This document shows, piece after piece, positions 17,070-25,512 of a stretch of DNA of 64,000 nucleotides. A program made the position numbers and the translations under genes. Origin of the DNA: Aquimarina sp. Aq107. GTDB lineage: Bacteria > Bacteroidota > Bacteroidia > Flavobacteriales > Flavobacteriaceae. A model generated the notes under the pieces. That model made no database searches. It was not told the origin of the DNA and saw only the letters and a list, made by a program, of their open reading frames with translations. Numbering within the stretch: position 1 is the first letter of the stretch; each line of letters starts with the position of its first letter. Location: positions 4,760,501-4,824,500 of the forward strand of contig NZ_OX030782.1 in the NCBI RefSeq assembly GCF_943733665.1, in the 5' to 3' direction.

Positions 17070-18427
17070 AAATATATAACTGTTGAAGTAAAAATAAGTA
17101 ATATTAATACTTTTAAAACGCTCTTTTTAAAATAAATACTAATTGAATTATCCATAACCGATAACGATCTTTTTAAAATCACTATTAATGGATATAACAC
17201 CGATATAATATATGCAAAAGGGATCGCATATAAACCTAGCGAATTTATTGATAAAATTACAATTATTACATAAGACGAAGCCAAAAACAAATAATGTTTG
17301 TAATGTTCTATATTATTAGAAAACATCACTACTTGAGAATGCATTGCAGTAAATCTTTCCAGCACAAACATTATAAGTAATGCACTAACCAATGATGCTT
17401 CAATAAATTCTGTTTTTGCATTTACTAAAGTCAATGCAAAATCTGCAGAAAACGCTAAACACAATATTCCTATAACGAATAATACAATAGACCAATCTAA
17501 TCGTTTATATGCCTTATCTGCAGTTTCCTTTATCCTTCCTTGTTTGAATTTTTTTATGAATTCCGGAAGATGAGAATAAAACGGTGCCCAAGAAAATTCA
17601 CTAATAATTTGTATCAATCTTAAAGAAAACAAGTAAGACGCTACAATTTCTACACTCAAAAATTTTGGTATAATAATGCTTATAAAATTATTTGCGCCAT
17701 TTGAAGAAAAAGAAATTAAAGCAGATTTCCAAGTAGGCTCCCAATACTCCTTAAGAATGTTTTTGCTATAGCTAAATTGAAACACATTAAACTTAAAATT
17801 TGTGACACTTTTTAACAGAATAATATTTTTAATACTATTCAAAAGTATAGCTACCTGATTTACCAAAACAACAATGTAAAAAGGAAAATCCAACAAAATT
17901 GAAACAATTGTCACAATACCAGTCATAAAATACATAATTGCATTCCAATTGTTAAATAATGACACCTTATTGAGCCCCTTAATAAATGCATCATTTTTCT
18001 TCAGAAAGAAATTAATTGGCATTATTACACAAATAATACTATATGATGTTAAACCATCAGAAATTCCATTTTCATTTACTATTTCAAGGACAGAAAAGTT
18101 ACCTACAAAGACTAAAAAAATTAGAACAAAAATTAATAATACAGAGAAAACTGTATTCATGGAGCCGTAAAGTTGACGAAAACTATCAGAGAAGCTATTC
18201 TCATTAGTATTAGCAACACTATAAGCCGTGAATCTTATGATAGTGGAAGAAAAACCAACATCAAAAAGATGCGCAAATCCCTGAATATTAGCATATAAAT
18301 ACCACAGCGCGATTTCACCAACTGAAAACCTATTTATTATTAGTGTAGTAAGTAATAATAAGATCAATATTTTTGATCCAAGAAAAACCCAACTGGAAAT
18401 AGTGGGGTTTTGGAAAAACTTCTTCAT
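17060..18427 (-). CDS. Wzx-type flippase (module 2)
   Basis: A 455-residue membrane protein with about 12 helices, related to the polysaccharide biosynthesis/MurJ-like exporters. It opens with KKFFQNPTISSWVFLGSKI and has the usual paired helices with charged loops. It is distinct in sequence from the flippase at 5098-6537. It begins one base before the stop of the dehydrogenase gene at the end of the ulosonate-like cassette, so it probably moves the glycan carrying the product of that cassette (inference from position). Confidence 0.85.
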   Translation of the reverse strand: MKKFFQNPTISSWVFLGSKILILLLLTTLIINRFSVGEIALWYLYANIQGFAHLFDVGFSSTIIRFTAYSVANTNENSFSDSFRQLYGSMNTVFSVLLIFVLIFLVFVGNFSVLEIVNENGISDGLTSYSIICVIMPINFFLKKNDAFIKGLNKVSLFNNWNAIMYFMTGIVTIVSILLDFPFYIVVLVNQVAILLNSIKNIILLKSVTNFKFNVFQFSYSKNILKEYWEPTWKSALISFSSNGANNFISIIIPKFLSVEIVASYLFSLRLIQIISEFSWAPFYSHLPEFIKKFKQGRIKETADKAYKRLDWSIVLFVIGILCLAFSADFALTLVNAKTEFIEASLVSALLIMFVLERFTAMHSQVVMFSNNIEHYKHYLFLASSYVIIVILSINSLGLYAIPFAYIISVLYPLIVILKRSLSVMDNSISIYFKKSVLKVLILLIFTSTVIYLWA

Positions 18428-19366
18428 TTAATTATTATCAACTAGCCTTATCAAATTATTTACTGCCATAGACCCCTGTCTTTGAACACTTTGATATGTT
18501 CTAGATCCTACGTGAGGTGTGATTATAATATTATCAACTCCTCTTAGAACTTCATCTTCAAGCATTGGTTCGTGAGCTAGTACATCGGTAAGGTATCCTT
18601 TTACTTTTTTCTTTTTAAGTCCATCAATCAGCGCTTTAGAATCTACTAGCATCCCTCGGGCAGTGTTGATCAAAATTGGTTGTTTTTTAAGCTTATTAAA
18701 TATAACTTCTCTACTTATTAAATGTTCTGTTTTTGGCGTATGCGGTAAATGAAGACTAATTACATCCGCTTGTTCATAAATTGTTTCAATAGATTCTACA
18801 AAAGTAACCTCGTCATATTTCGTTAAAAAAACTTCATCTTTATGGATGTCAAAACCAAGTACTCTCATTCCTAATGCGCTCGATTTTTTTGCCAATTCTT
18901 TTCCTACTGCCCCCAAACCTACTATACCAATTGTTTTTCCTTCAATCTCATTACCAACCCATCGTTTCCAACTTCCAGATTGTACAGAGTTATATTGTAA
19001 GTGTACATTTCTTTCAAAAGTGAATAATAGTGCTAGTACATGTTCCGAAACTGAAACTTGGTTAACCGCGGGACAATTAGTAACAGGAACATTGTATTTT
19101 TTTGCTGCATCAAGGTCAATACGATCCAATCCAACACCATATTTACAAATATATTTAAGCTTTCCCTCAACCCCTTTTTTGATAACAGCTTCTGTATACT
19201 CATCATCTCCACAAATAACTGCATCATATTTTTGAATAACAGATAGTAATTCCTCTTCTAAAATCGGACCTCTTAAAGTATCAACATCAAAGCCTTGACT
19301 ATACAGTAAATCTTGATGTACGCCTGGAGTATCCTGAAAAGATGTTGTTGTTAATAGTACTTTCAT
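18428..19366 (-). CDS. D-2-hydroxyacid dehydrogenase (phosphoglycerate dehydrogenase-like)
   Basis: A 312-residue NAD-dependent dehydrogenase. The cofactor motif GLGAVG lies at 150-155, and the catalytic triad fits R237 in NTARG, E266 in AHEP and H285 in ITPHVG. The family reduces 2-keto acids to D-2-hydroxy acids or does the reverse. SerA-type regulatory domains are absent, so a serine-pathway role is not indicated. It is the last gene of the cassette 18428-23490 and may reduce a 2-keto acid or oxidise a 2-hydroxy acid precursor there. The actual substrate is unknown. Confidence 0.85.
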   Translation of the reverse strand: MKVLLTTTSFQDTPGVHQDLLYSQGFDVDTLRGPILEEELLSVIQKYDAVICGDDEYTEAVIKKGVEGKLKYICKYGVGLDRIDLDAAKKYNVPVTNCPAVNQVSVSEHVLALLFTFERNVHLQYNSVQSGSWKRWVGNEIEGKTIGIVGLGAVGKELAKKSSALGMRVLGFDIHKDEVFLTKYDEVTFVESIETIYEQADVISLHLPHTPKTEHLISREVIFNKLKKQPILINTARGMLVDSKALIDGLKKKKVKGYLTDVLAHEPMLEDEVLRGVDNIIITPHVGSRTYQSVQRQGSMAVNNLIRLVDNN

Positions 19367-19375
19367 TACCGTATA

Positions 19376-20026
19376 TTATATATGCTCGTTAATAATTAAT
19401 TCTAATTCTGAAAAATCTTTGAAACGCATCCCATCGTAATTTTTAAAAATCTCTTTGTTTTCACTATTTTCTCTAAGTGCAAAATGAAGCTTTGAAAAAT
19501 CAGCAGCGTCCTGATCTGTAGTAGCGTCTCCTAAAAATAAAGTTTCGTTTCGTTTTAAATCGTGTTGCTTCAATAAATACTCCGTCCAATACCTCTTATT
19601 TTTAGGTGAACCGTGAATACCAATAAAATATTCAGTTAGTTTTCTTTCTTTAGTTATAATTTCTATCTCTGTGGTAGGGGTTCCTGTTATGACCCAAAAA
19701 TTTAATGACTGCGAATATTTCTCTATAAAGGCCTTTGCGCCTGGAACTTCATCCGAATGAATAACTTTATCTAGTACTAGATTAGAAAATTCTTGCGCCA
19801 ATTCTTGTACTTTCTGTTCGGTAATATCCTTGTCGAAAAATGTTTTCTCCCAATACCTAAACTTCTCATATCTAGAAACTCCTCCGTTATTTATATGATA
19901 TTCTACAACTTGATCAGCAATCTTTTCACCATAAGGAAGATACATCTCTTTAAAAGCATCTGTCTTAGCACTTACAGATTCCGCAATTACTCCATCAAAA
20001 TCAAAAAATATATTTTTAATTATCAT
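19376..20026 (-). CDS. HAD-superfamily hydrolase, probable sugar phosphatase
   Basis: A 216-residue HAD protein. Motif I is FDFDGVIAES with nucleophile D9 and D11, motif II is VITGTPT, a lysine follows in SPKNKRY, and motif IV is LFLGDATTDQDAA. An alpha-helical cap follows motif I, as in the beta-phosphoglucomutase/phosphatase subgroup. In this cassette it is likely to remove a phosphate from a sugar or keto-acid intermediate before CTP activation (inference). It lies two bases downstream of the lactonase-like gene. Confidence 0.85.
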   Translation of the reverse strand: MIIKNIFFDFDGVIAESVSAKTDAFKEMYLPYGEKIADQVVEYHINNGGVSRYEKFRYWEKTFFDKDITEQKVQELAQEFSNLVLDKVIHSDEVPGAKAFIEKYSQSLNFWVITGTPTTEIEIITKERKLTEYFIGIHGSPKNKRYWTEYLLKQHDLKRNETLFLGDATTDQDAADFSKLHFALRENSENKEIFKNYDGMRFKDFSELELIINEHI

Positions 20027-20028
20027 TT

Positions 20029-20715
20029 CTATTCTGTTTCAATAATCCAGTTTAAGTCACTCCTTTTATCCACAATTTTCTGCATTGGATAACTCGTATT
20101 TTTTTGAGTATATAATTGATCAAAAACTTGTTTCTTATTTCTTCCTTTAATTAACACTACAATTTCGGATGTATTTAATATTACAGGGTACGTTAACGTT
20201 ATTCTATTCGTTTTTAATTTAGAAACATAATTTATCACAACTATTTCTTTTGTTTCATTTAGAGCATCAGTACCCGGAAATAGAGAAGCCGTATGACCAT
20301 CTTCGCCTATTCCTAATAACATTAAATCAAATACAGGTAATCCTTTATCATCAAGTTTAACTCTATTTAGAATATCACTCTTGTAATCCATAATAGATTC
20401 TTCAATACTTAGATCCTCATTGATCATAGAATAACTATGAGATACTATATGATCATAAAAAAGACCTTTTATTGTACCGTAATTACTCTTAGCATCATGA
20501 AGAGGTACGCACCTTTCATCCACCATAAAAAAATGAAAACGATCCCAATGTAAATTCTCATTTCTTAATTTTTGAAGAATTGGCATTGGTGTAGTCCCTC
20601 CAGAAAGAGCAATCGTTATCTTTTCCTTAGATTTCTGTAAGTTATTCAGTTTTTCAACTAAAAACTCTAAAGCTATCTGATCAAAATTAGAACTTGATGA
20701 TTCAAAAACATTCAT
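20029..20715 (-). CDS. 6-phosphogluconolactonase family protein (Pgl/DevB-like)
   Basis: A 228-residue protein of the glucosamine-6-phosphate isomerase/6-phosphogluconolactonase family. Motifs are ALSGGTTP (36-43), VDERCVP (65-71) and LGIGEDGHTASLFPG (134-148), all typical of phosphogluconolactonase, which opens a sugar lactone. There is no zwf or gnd next to it as there would be in a pentose phosphate operon. It overlaps the epimerase gene by one base, so its substrate is more likely a lactone made in this polysaccharide cassette (inference). A misplaced housekeeping pgl is the alternative. Confidence 0.85.
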   Translation of the reverse strand: MNVFESSSSNFDQIALEFLVEKLNNLQKSKEKITIALSGGTTPMPILQKLRNENLHWDRFHFFMVDERCVPLHDAKSNYGTIKGLFYDHIVSHSYSMINEDLSIEESIMDYKSDILNRVKLDDKGLPVFDLMLLGIGEDGHTASLFPGTDALNETKEIVVINYVSKLKTNRITLTYPVILNTSEIVVLIKGRNKKQVFDQLYTQKNTSYPMQKIVDKRSDLNWIIETE

Positions 20716-21593
20716 TATTTAGTATTGTATACGGCCCTCACACATTCTAAAAGGCCTTGTCCCATATCAATATGAGGGTTTGCGACTAATTTTTTACTTA
20801 CACTCGGTTCAAACGAATATGGTGTAAACTTGTAATGATTATTATAACCCGATTCGTTACAAGAAATAACAACATCATTATTAAGTATCTCATTTATCAT
20901 CTGAAACATTTCTATCCTCTTCATCCTTTCAGTTCCTGTAAGTATAACGTGTAAATTTTTAAAAGAATCTGACTCAATAACATCTACGGATAGTTTCGCT
21001 GCATCAGCGGCATGAATATACTCTCTAATTTCGTTACCGTCTCCGTGATGATTAATTTTTCTTTCGAGAACTGCCTTTTTTACCAAATTGTATATATAAT
21101 TATTGTCGTAAGATCTTTCTGAATACACAGATCCGTATCTAAGAATGACAAAAGACAAATCATACTTCTTATTATACTCTTCAATAATCTTTTCAGAAGC
21201 TAATTTACTAATACCATAAAAAGAACCTTTATTACTCATTGCATAAGCACTACTTGCATATACAAACCTTTCTACCTTATGTTTCACGCATTGTTCTAAA
21301 ACATACATGTTTCCAATAACATTAAGGTTAATTGTCTTAATTGGAAACTTTATTGCATTATCTAGGTTTGCAAATCCAGCAAGATTATACACAATATCAT
21401 AATTATATCGCTCAAAAACACTCGTTACTTCATCTTCTTTAGATATGTCACATTTAATATATTCTACACTATTCTTAAGTTCTTCATTTTGAACAATATC
21501 AGCAACAATAATATCATATTCTCTGTTTAGCAATTCTTTTACCAAATAAAACCCTAGAAAACCAAACCCTCCAAAAACTAGAACATTTTTCAT
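20715..21593 (-). CDS. NAD-dependent sugar epimerase/dehydratase (extended SDR)
   Basis: A 292-residue extended short-chain dehydrogenase. The cofactor motif GGFGFLG is at 8-14 and the catalytic Y126-x3-K130 lies in YGISK, preceded by SSAYAMS. The family epimerises, dehydrates or oxidises sugars, usually nucleotide-linked. Within the seven-gene cassette it may act on the sugar precursor or on a sugar acid. It follows the aldolase gene by four bases. Substrate not identifiable from sequence. Confidence 0.85.
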   Translation of the reverse strand: MKNVLVFGGFGFLGFYLVKELLNREYDIIVADIVQNEELKNSVEYIKCDISKEDEVTSVFERYNYDIVYNLAGFANLDNAIKFPIKTINLNVIGNMYVLEQCVKHKVERFVYASSAYAMSNKGSFYGISKLASEKIIEEYNKKYDLSFVILRYGSVYSERSYDNNYIYNLVKKAVLERKINHHGDGNEIREYIHAADAAKLSVDVIESDSFKNLHVILTGTERMKRIEMFQMINEILNNDVVISCNESGYNNHYKFTPYSFEPSVSKKLVANPHIDMGQGLLECVRAVYNTK

Positions 21594-21597
21594 TTTT

Positions 21598-22383
21598 TTA
21601 AAGTTTAGATTTTAAAAGTTTCATCTGCTGTCTTGCCATGTCCCCAAGAAAGAAAAAATCAAGACTAAACGCCATAAAGGAATACCCTTTTTTTATTTTT
21701 TCTAATGTCTTTTCGTAACTGGAATCTATAACATGAAACCCTAAAGGCTTTCCTAATTTCTTAGCTACTTGATCGACTCTTAATAACGCTTCCTTTACAT
21801 CTTCTCGATCATACTCTCCTGGATATCCCATTGATGCGGATAAATCATACGGCCCAACTATAATTCCATCTATTCCTGGTACTGCAAATATATCTTCTAA
21901 ATTGTTAACTGCATCTATATGTTCTATTTGAGCAATTACTACAACTTCATTTTTCACCCATTCTTGATAGGTGTCAAATGCCGTTCCATATTTTTGCGCT
22001 CTATTAAGACCTACTCCTCGCTTTCCAACAGGGGGATACTTTACAAAATCCACTGCTTGCTTAGCCTCTTCCTTATTACGTATCATTGGAACAATAACAC
22101 CATCTGCTCCTGCATCTAGTACTCTTTTTATTGCTACCTCCTCATTCTTACTAACTCGAACCAAAGCCTGCATGTCATTACCTTGAATATGTCCAATAAG
22201 ATTCATAATAGTTTCAATACTTATTGGAGAATGTTCCATATCAATTGTTAACCATTCAAATCCGGCTGTTCCTAGGATTTCTATTACTGCTTGATGAGGA
22301 ATAGTTAACCAAGAACCTATTGACAATTCTTTTTTTTGAAGTTTTTCCTTCAGAGGGCTTTTTTTATGTGAAAAATTTTTCAT
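21598..22383 (-). CDS. HpcH/HpaI-family class II pyruvate aldolase
   Basis: A 261-residue member of the HpaI/2-dehydro-3-deoxyglucarate aldolase family, which reversibly joins pyruvate to an aldehyde to give a 2-keto-3-deoxy acid. Family residues are present: DMEH (48-51, with the catalytic histidine), ALVRV with the pyruvate-binding arginine, AQIE with a metal-binding glutamate and VGPYDLS with a metal-binding aspartate. Relatives are usually catabolic. Here the gene overlaps a YhcH-like gene by 20 bases and sits next to a cytidylyltransferase in a glycan operon, which suggests a biosynthetic role. Direction of the reaction is inferred. Confidence 0.88.
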   Translation of the reverse strand: MKNFSHKKSPLKEKLQKKELSIGSWLTIPHQAVIEILGTAGFEWLTIDMEHSPISIETIMNLIGHIQGNDMQALVRVSKNEEVAIKRVLDAGADGVIVPMIRNKEEAKQAVDFVKYPPVGKRGVGLNRAQKYGTAFDTYQEWVKNEVVVIAQIEHIDAVNNLEDIFAVPGIDGIIVGPYDLSASMGYPGEYDREDVKEALLRVDQVAKKLGKPLGFHVIDSSYEKTLEKIKKGYSFMAFSLDFFFLGDMARQQMKLLKSKL

Positions 22384-22825
22384 CTATCTTAATAACTATT
22401 TTTTTTATATTTTCTATTGTATTATTCACAGGATACTGACATCCGTGAATATCCTGTGGAAAAAACACCGCCATTTTTCCAGGTGACAAATTTAATTCCA
22501 AATCAGGTATTCCAATACTTTTATAAAATTGACAATCTATTTCCTTATCATACGTAGCACTTATATTTACCTCCTTAGGATTATATATTTTTATACGTTC
22601 ATTACCAGAAAGAAGTATTTGTATATCTACTTCTTTTCTATGAGATTCTATTATAGTTGGGTTCACCTTTGTATCATAACTTATTACTTTAAAGTAATAT
22701 GCATCACATTCATAATAATTACCATTGGGAGTATCAATAGTTAATGTTTTGAGTTTTGAAAATATTTCTTCAAAAATAGGGTTTTGAAAATACTGATCTT
22801 TGTTATCTATAGTATCAAATATCAT
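22364..22825 (-). CDS. YhcH/YjgK/YiaL family protein, candidate ulosonate anomerase (NanQ-like)
   Basis: A 153-residue cupin-like protein of the YhcH/YjgK/YiaL (DUF386) family. The conserved pattern E60-x-H62-R-K-x2-D67-I-Q and FFPQDIH with H127 gives the expected metal-binding residues. E. coli NanQ of this family speeds up conversion between N-acetylneuraminate anomers. The gene overlaps the cytidylyltransferase by four bases and the aldolase by 20. CMP-sugar synthetases of this type use one anomer, so the protein may supply the right anomer for activation (inference). Family members elsewhere sit in sialic acid catabolism. Confidence 0.85.
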   Translation of the reverse strand: MIFDTIDNKDQYFQNPIFEEIFSKLKTLTIDTPNGNYYECDAYYFKVISYDTKVNPTIIESHRKEVDIQILLSGNERIKIYNPKEVNISATYDKEIDCQFYKSIGIPDLELNLSPGKMAVFFPQDIHGCQYPVNNTIENIKKIVIKIDEKFFT

Positions 22826-23490
22826 CTCAATAATTTATATAATGATTCGGCTATAATAAAATCTTGCGGCTCGTCTATATCCACAGCTTCCGTTTTATCT
22901 ATTTCAAACATAAAAGGTTTCGCACCTATTCTTTTACCTCCCGATTTAACAAAGGATTGTTTAGTAAAAATATAAAAATTAGAATTTTCTTCATAAAGTG
23001 GTTCCAAATCTTGAGTGCGTAACAATTGTTTCGGATCATGATTAAAAGGAGCTACATTTTGATCATATAACCGAGTCTGAATCCTTGTCACCGAAAAAAT
23101 AGAGTCATATTTGTTTTGAATATCAAACATCTTCTGTATGGCTCTATCTAGTGTTCCTGTTTTAAGTAAAGGGTTTGTACTATGAGTTTGTATGTATAAA
23201 TCAGCTTCTATTCTACTAATATCATTTTCAATGACTTTATTCATCGATACTAAATCCCCAATAATTTCTTGCGGCCGATCTAATACTATAACCGAGTCAT
23301 CATAGTTTTTTTGCACCTCATTTTTTATCCTAGAACTATCTGTATTTATTATAACCTTATCTATAAAACTTGATTCCAATAATGTATCCAAAACTCTTGT
23401 GTAAAGTGGTTCCCCACAAAAATCTTTTAGATTCTTATTGGGAACTCTTTCAGAATTACCTTTCATTGGTAAAAGGGCTACTATTTTCAT
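22822..23490 (-). CDS. Acylneuraminate cytidylyltransferase-like CMP-sugar synthetase
   Basis: A 222-residue single-domain cytidylyltransferase. The CTP-binding motif is LPMKGNSERVPNKN (7-20), a variant of the usual ARGGSKGIPRKN, followed by INTDSSRI, IQTHSTNP and the C-terminal acidic EIDKTEAVDIDEPQDF. It should activate a 3-deoxy-2-ulosonic acid with CTP. It differs clearly from the NeuA domain at 7622-8782, so the two probably activate different acids. It overlaps both neighbours by four bases and is the first gene of the ulosonate-like cassette. Confidence 0.88.
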   Translation of the reverse strand: MKIVALLPMKGNSERVPNKNLKDFCGEPLYTRVLDTLLESSFIDKVIINTDSSRIKNEVQKNYDDSVIVLDRPQEIIGDLVSMNKVIENDISRIEADLYIQTHSTNPLLKTGTLDRAIQKMFDIQNKYDSIFSVTRIQTRLYDQNVAPFNHDPKQLLRTQDLEPLYEENSNFYIFTKQSFVKSGGKRIGAKPFMFEIDKTEAVDIDEPQDFIIAESLYKLLR

Positions 23491-24365
23491 ATTTTTTTTA
23501 AGTCAACAATTAGTTTTTTCAAACTCTCTTTCCATTCCAAAATATCATTACCAAAAACACTTACAGTTTTTGATTTATCCAAAACACTATACTTTGGTCT
23601 TTTTGCCAAAGTAGGGTAATTAGGTGTTTTTTCTAACTTTTTTAAATTGTCTTTTTCTTGTAAAGAAATAATTTCCTTTGCAAAATCATACCAAGTGCCT
23701 TTACCGAGGTTACTAAAATGATAAATGCCATATTGTTGATTTTTACTTCCGATTAAATTAAGAATAAAACTAGCAAGATCATTCGCATTGGTAGGTGTTC
23801 CTATCTCAGAAGAAGTAATATTTAATTGTGTTTCTGTTTTTGATTTTTCTAAAATTGTTTTATAAAAATTGTTTCCGAATTGAGAATACAACCAAGAAGT
23901 TCTAATAATAAAATATTCTTTTAAAATTTCCTGAATATATTGCTCTCCTAGCAATTTAGATTTCCCATATTCATTTATTGGATTTGTAATATCTTCTTCA
24001 ATATAAGGGGAATCTTTTTTTCCATCAAAAACATAGTCAGTAGATATATGAATCAATCTAATACCATTTACTTTACAAGCTTCTGCTATATTTTTTACTC
24101 CTTCTGCATTAATTAAAAAAGCTTCTTCTTGTTCTTTCTCCGCCTGCTCTACATTAGTGTAAGCGGCACAATTTATTATATTATCAAAATGTTTAGCTTC
24201 CAAAAAACTTAACATAGACCTTTTATCTGTAATATCTAATTCTTTTGAATCTTTAAAAGTTACTTCTAAACCGAAGTACTTTTTACTGATTAGTTTGATA
24301 CACTTACCTAACTGTCCATTACTTCCTGTTATCAAAATTCTAAGATTATTTTCACTCATAATCAA
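23487..24365 (-). CDS. rfbD: dTDP-4-dehydrorhamnose reductase
   Basis: A 292-residue SDR that performs the last step of dTDP-L-rhamnose synthesis, reducing dTDP-4-dehydrorhamnose with NAD(P)H. Motifs are ITGSNGQLGK (12-21), NCAAYTNVEQAE, STDYVFDG and the catalytic YGKSK. Length is normal for RfbD/RmlD. The gene is separated from rfbC, rfbA and rfbB by a Wzz-like gene, but all four are in one co-directional run. The four-base overlap with the cytidylyltransferase ties rhamnose synthesis to the downstream cassette. ATG at 24365 gives MIMSENN; the ATG two codons later is also possible. Confidence 0.93.
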   Translation of the reverse strand: MIMSENNLRILITGSNGQLGKCIKLISKKYFGLEVTFKDSKELDITDKRSMLSFLEAKHFDNIINCAAYTNVEQAEKEQEEAFLINAEGVKNIAEACKVNGIRLIHISTDYVFDGKKDSPYIEEDITNPINEYGKSKLLGEQYIQEILKEYFIIRTSWLYSQFGNNFYKTILEKSKTETQLNITSSEIGTPTNANDLASFILNLIGSKNQQYGIYHFSNLGKGTWYDFAKEIISLQEKDNLKKLEKTPNYPTLAKRPKYSVLDKSKTVSVFGNDILEWKESLKKLIVDLKKI

Positions 24366-24392
24366 TTAATTGAGATTTCCAAAAGTTATTTT

Positions 24393-25439
24393 TTAGCTGT
24401 TATAATTTTTCAAATACCTATTCAAAGACAATACACCAAGAAACAATAATGTTAGTCCTATCAAAAACAAGGGTAATAACACCTTTTTCTTAGCAAAAAA
24501 CTCATTTACTAATCCACCTTTATTAGGAAAATCCGATATAACATTAATAATGTTCTCTGTATTCGCTTTTCTTGTGTTGAGAGCTCGGATTTCACTACTA
24601 AGCTCTTTTGATCGATCTAATAAAGTAATTTCTGATCGATCCAAAGCTTTACTTTCTGAAGCCAAGTTAATACTTGTAGTTGATGTATTCTCAGGTTTTT
24701 TTAGCTCTAATAATTTTAATTCTTGATAAAATTGCTTCAAAGAATCAACTTGATTTAATTGATCTTTTATTGTTCTTTCATTCAAATCTATATTTAGATC
24801 ATTTGTCGTTTTTCGCGTACTAAAATAGGAGTTATTTTCAATAGATCTTACAATTGCATTTTGACACTTTTTTGCCACTATTGCATTACTTGATTTAAAT
24901 TCTATTTTGTGAAACTTAGAGTTTATATCATTGAAATTTTTCAAATAATCTTGATAGTCTACTTCCTTCTGAGAAATTGTATCTAACTCTTTTATAAATT
25001 CACTAAATTGTCTAATTTTCTGAGTCTGATCTGAATATGACTCTATAGTAACCTTCTTTATACTTGATGCTTCTTTATCAGATATTTTTAAGGCAGAAGC
25101 TAATGTTTTATATGCTTTTTCTTCGGCTAATTCATTATAAAATTCTACATTATTATATAATTGTTGAGCACTATTAAAATTAGGCTCCACAATCATAGAT
25201 GATCTATATATAGGTTCAGATACTGAATCCCAATACCATCCCATAGCAACTCCAATTACTCCCGCAATAACAAACTTAAAAAAATGAACACGAATAAATC
25301 GGAGAAACATTATAATACAATGAAATAGCCTTTTAAAAATATTCTCTATGAAAAGCAAAAATCTATTAAATACCTCTCCAATTAATTTAAACAATTGACC
25401 AAGGTCAATTTCTTCAGAAGTGTTTTCTTTATTACTCAT
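24393..25439 (-). CDS. Wzz-like chain-length determinant protein
   Basis: A 348-residue protein with one transmembrane helix at about 48-70 and another at about 321-343, with a long, partly coiled-coil periplasmic region between them. This two-helix layout is that of polysaccharide co-polymerases that set chain length. There is no tyrosine-kinase domain. The cytoplasmic N-terminus has EIDLGQLF, shared with the second Wzz-like protein at 27977-28969. A TAnnTTTG box lies upstream in a 73-base gap. It probably works with the Wzy-like proteins of the locus. Confidence 0.8.
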   Translation of the reverse strand: MSNKENTSEEIDLGQLFKLIGEVFNRFLLFIENIFKRLFHCIIMFLRFIRVHFFKFVIAGVIGVAMGWYWDSVSEPIYRSSMIVEPNFNSAQQLYNNVEFYNELAEEKAYKTLASALKISDKEASSIKKVTIESYSDQTQKIRQFSEFIKELDTISQKEVDYQDYLKNFNDINSKFHKIEFKSSNAIVAKKCQNAIVRSIENNSYFSTRKTTNDLNIDLNERTIKDQLNQVDSLKQFYQELKLLELKKPENTSTTSINLASESKALDRSEITLLDRSKELSSEIRALNTRKANTENIINVISDFPNKGGLVNEFFAKKKVLLPLFLIGLTLLFLGVLSLNRYLKNYNS

Positions 25440-25472
25440 AATCGGTAACTATTAATCTTTTTAAAAGTGCCC

Positions 25473-25480
25473 CAAAGGTA
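25473..25480 (-). promoter_or_regulatory. Candidate -7 promoter box before the Wzz-like gene
   Basis: The minus strand reads TACCTTTG, matching TAnnTTTG, 33 bases before the start codon in the gap between rfbC and the Wzz-like gene. No clear -33 TTTG was seen. It could provide internal transcription for rfbD and the cassette downstream. Confidence 0.45.
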
Positions 25481-25512
25481 CTGTGTTTTAGATAAAAAAA
25501 AAGAATTTTATA

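Noticed and set aside
18428..19366. SerA for serine synthesis
   Set aside because: The regulatory domains are missing, no serine genes are adjacent, and the gene is embedded in a glycan cassette.
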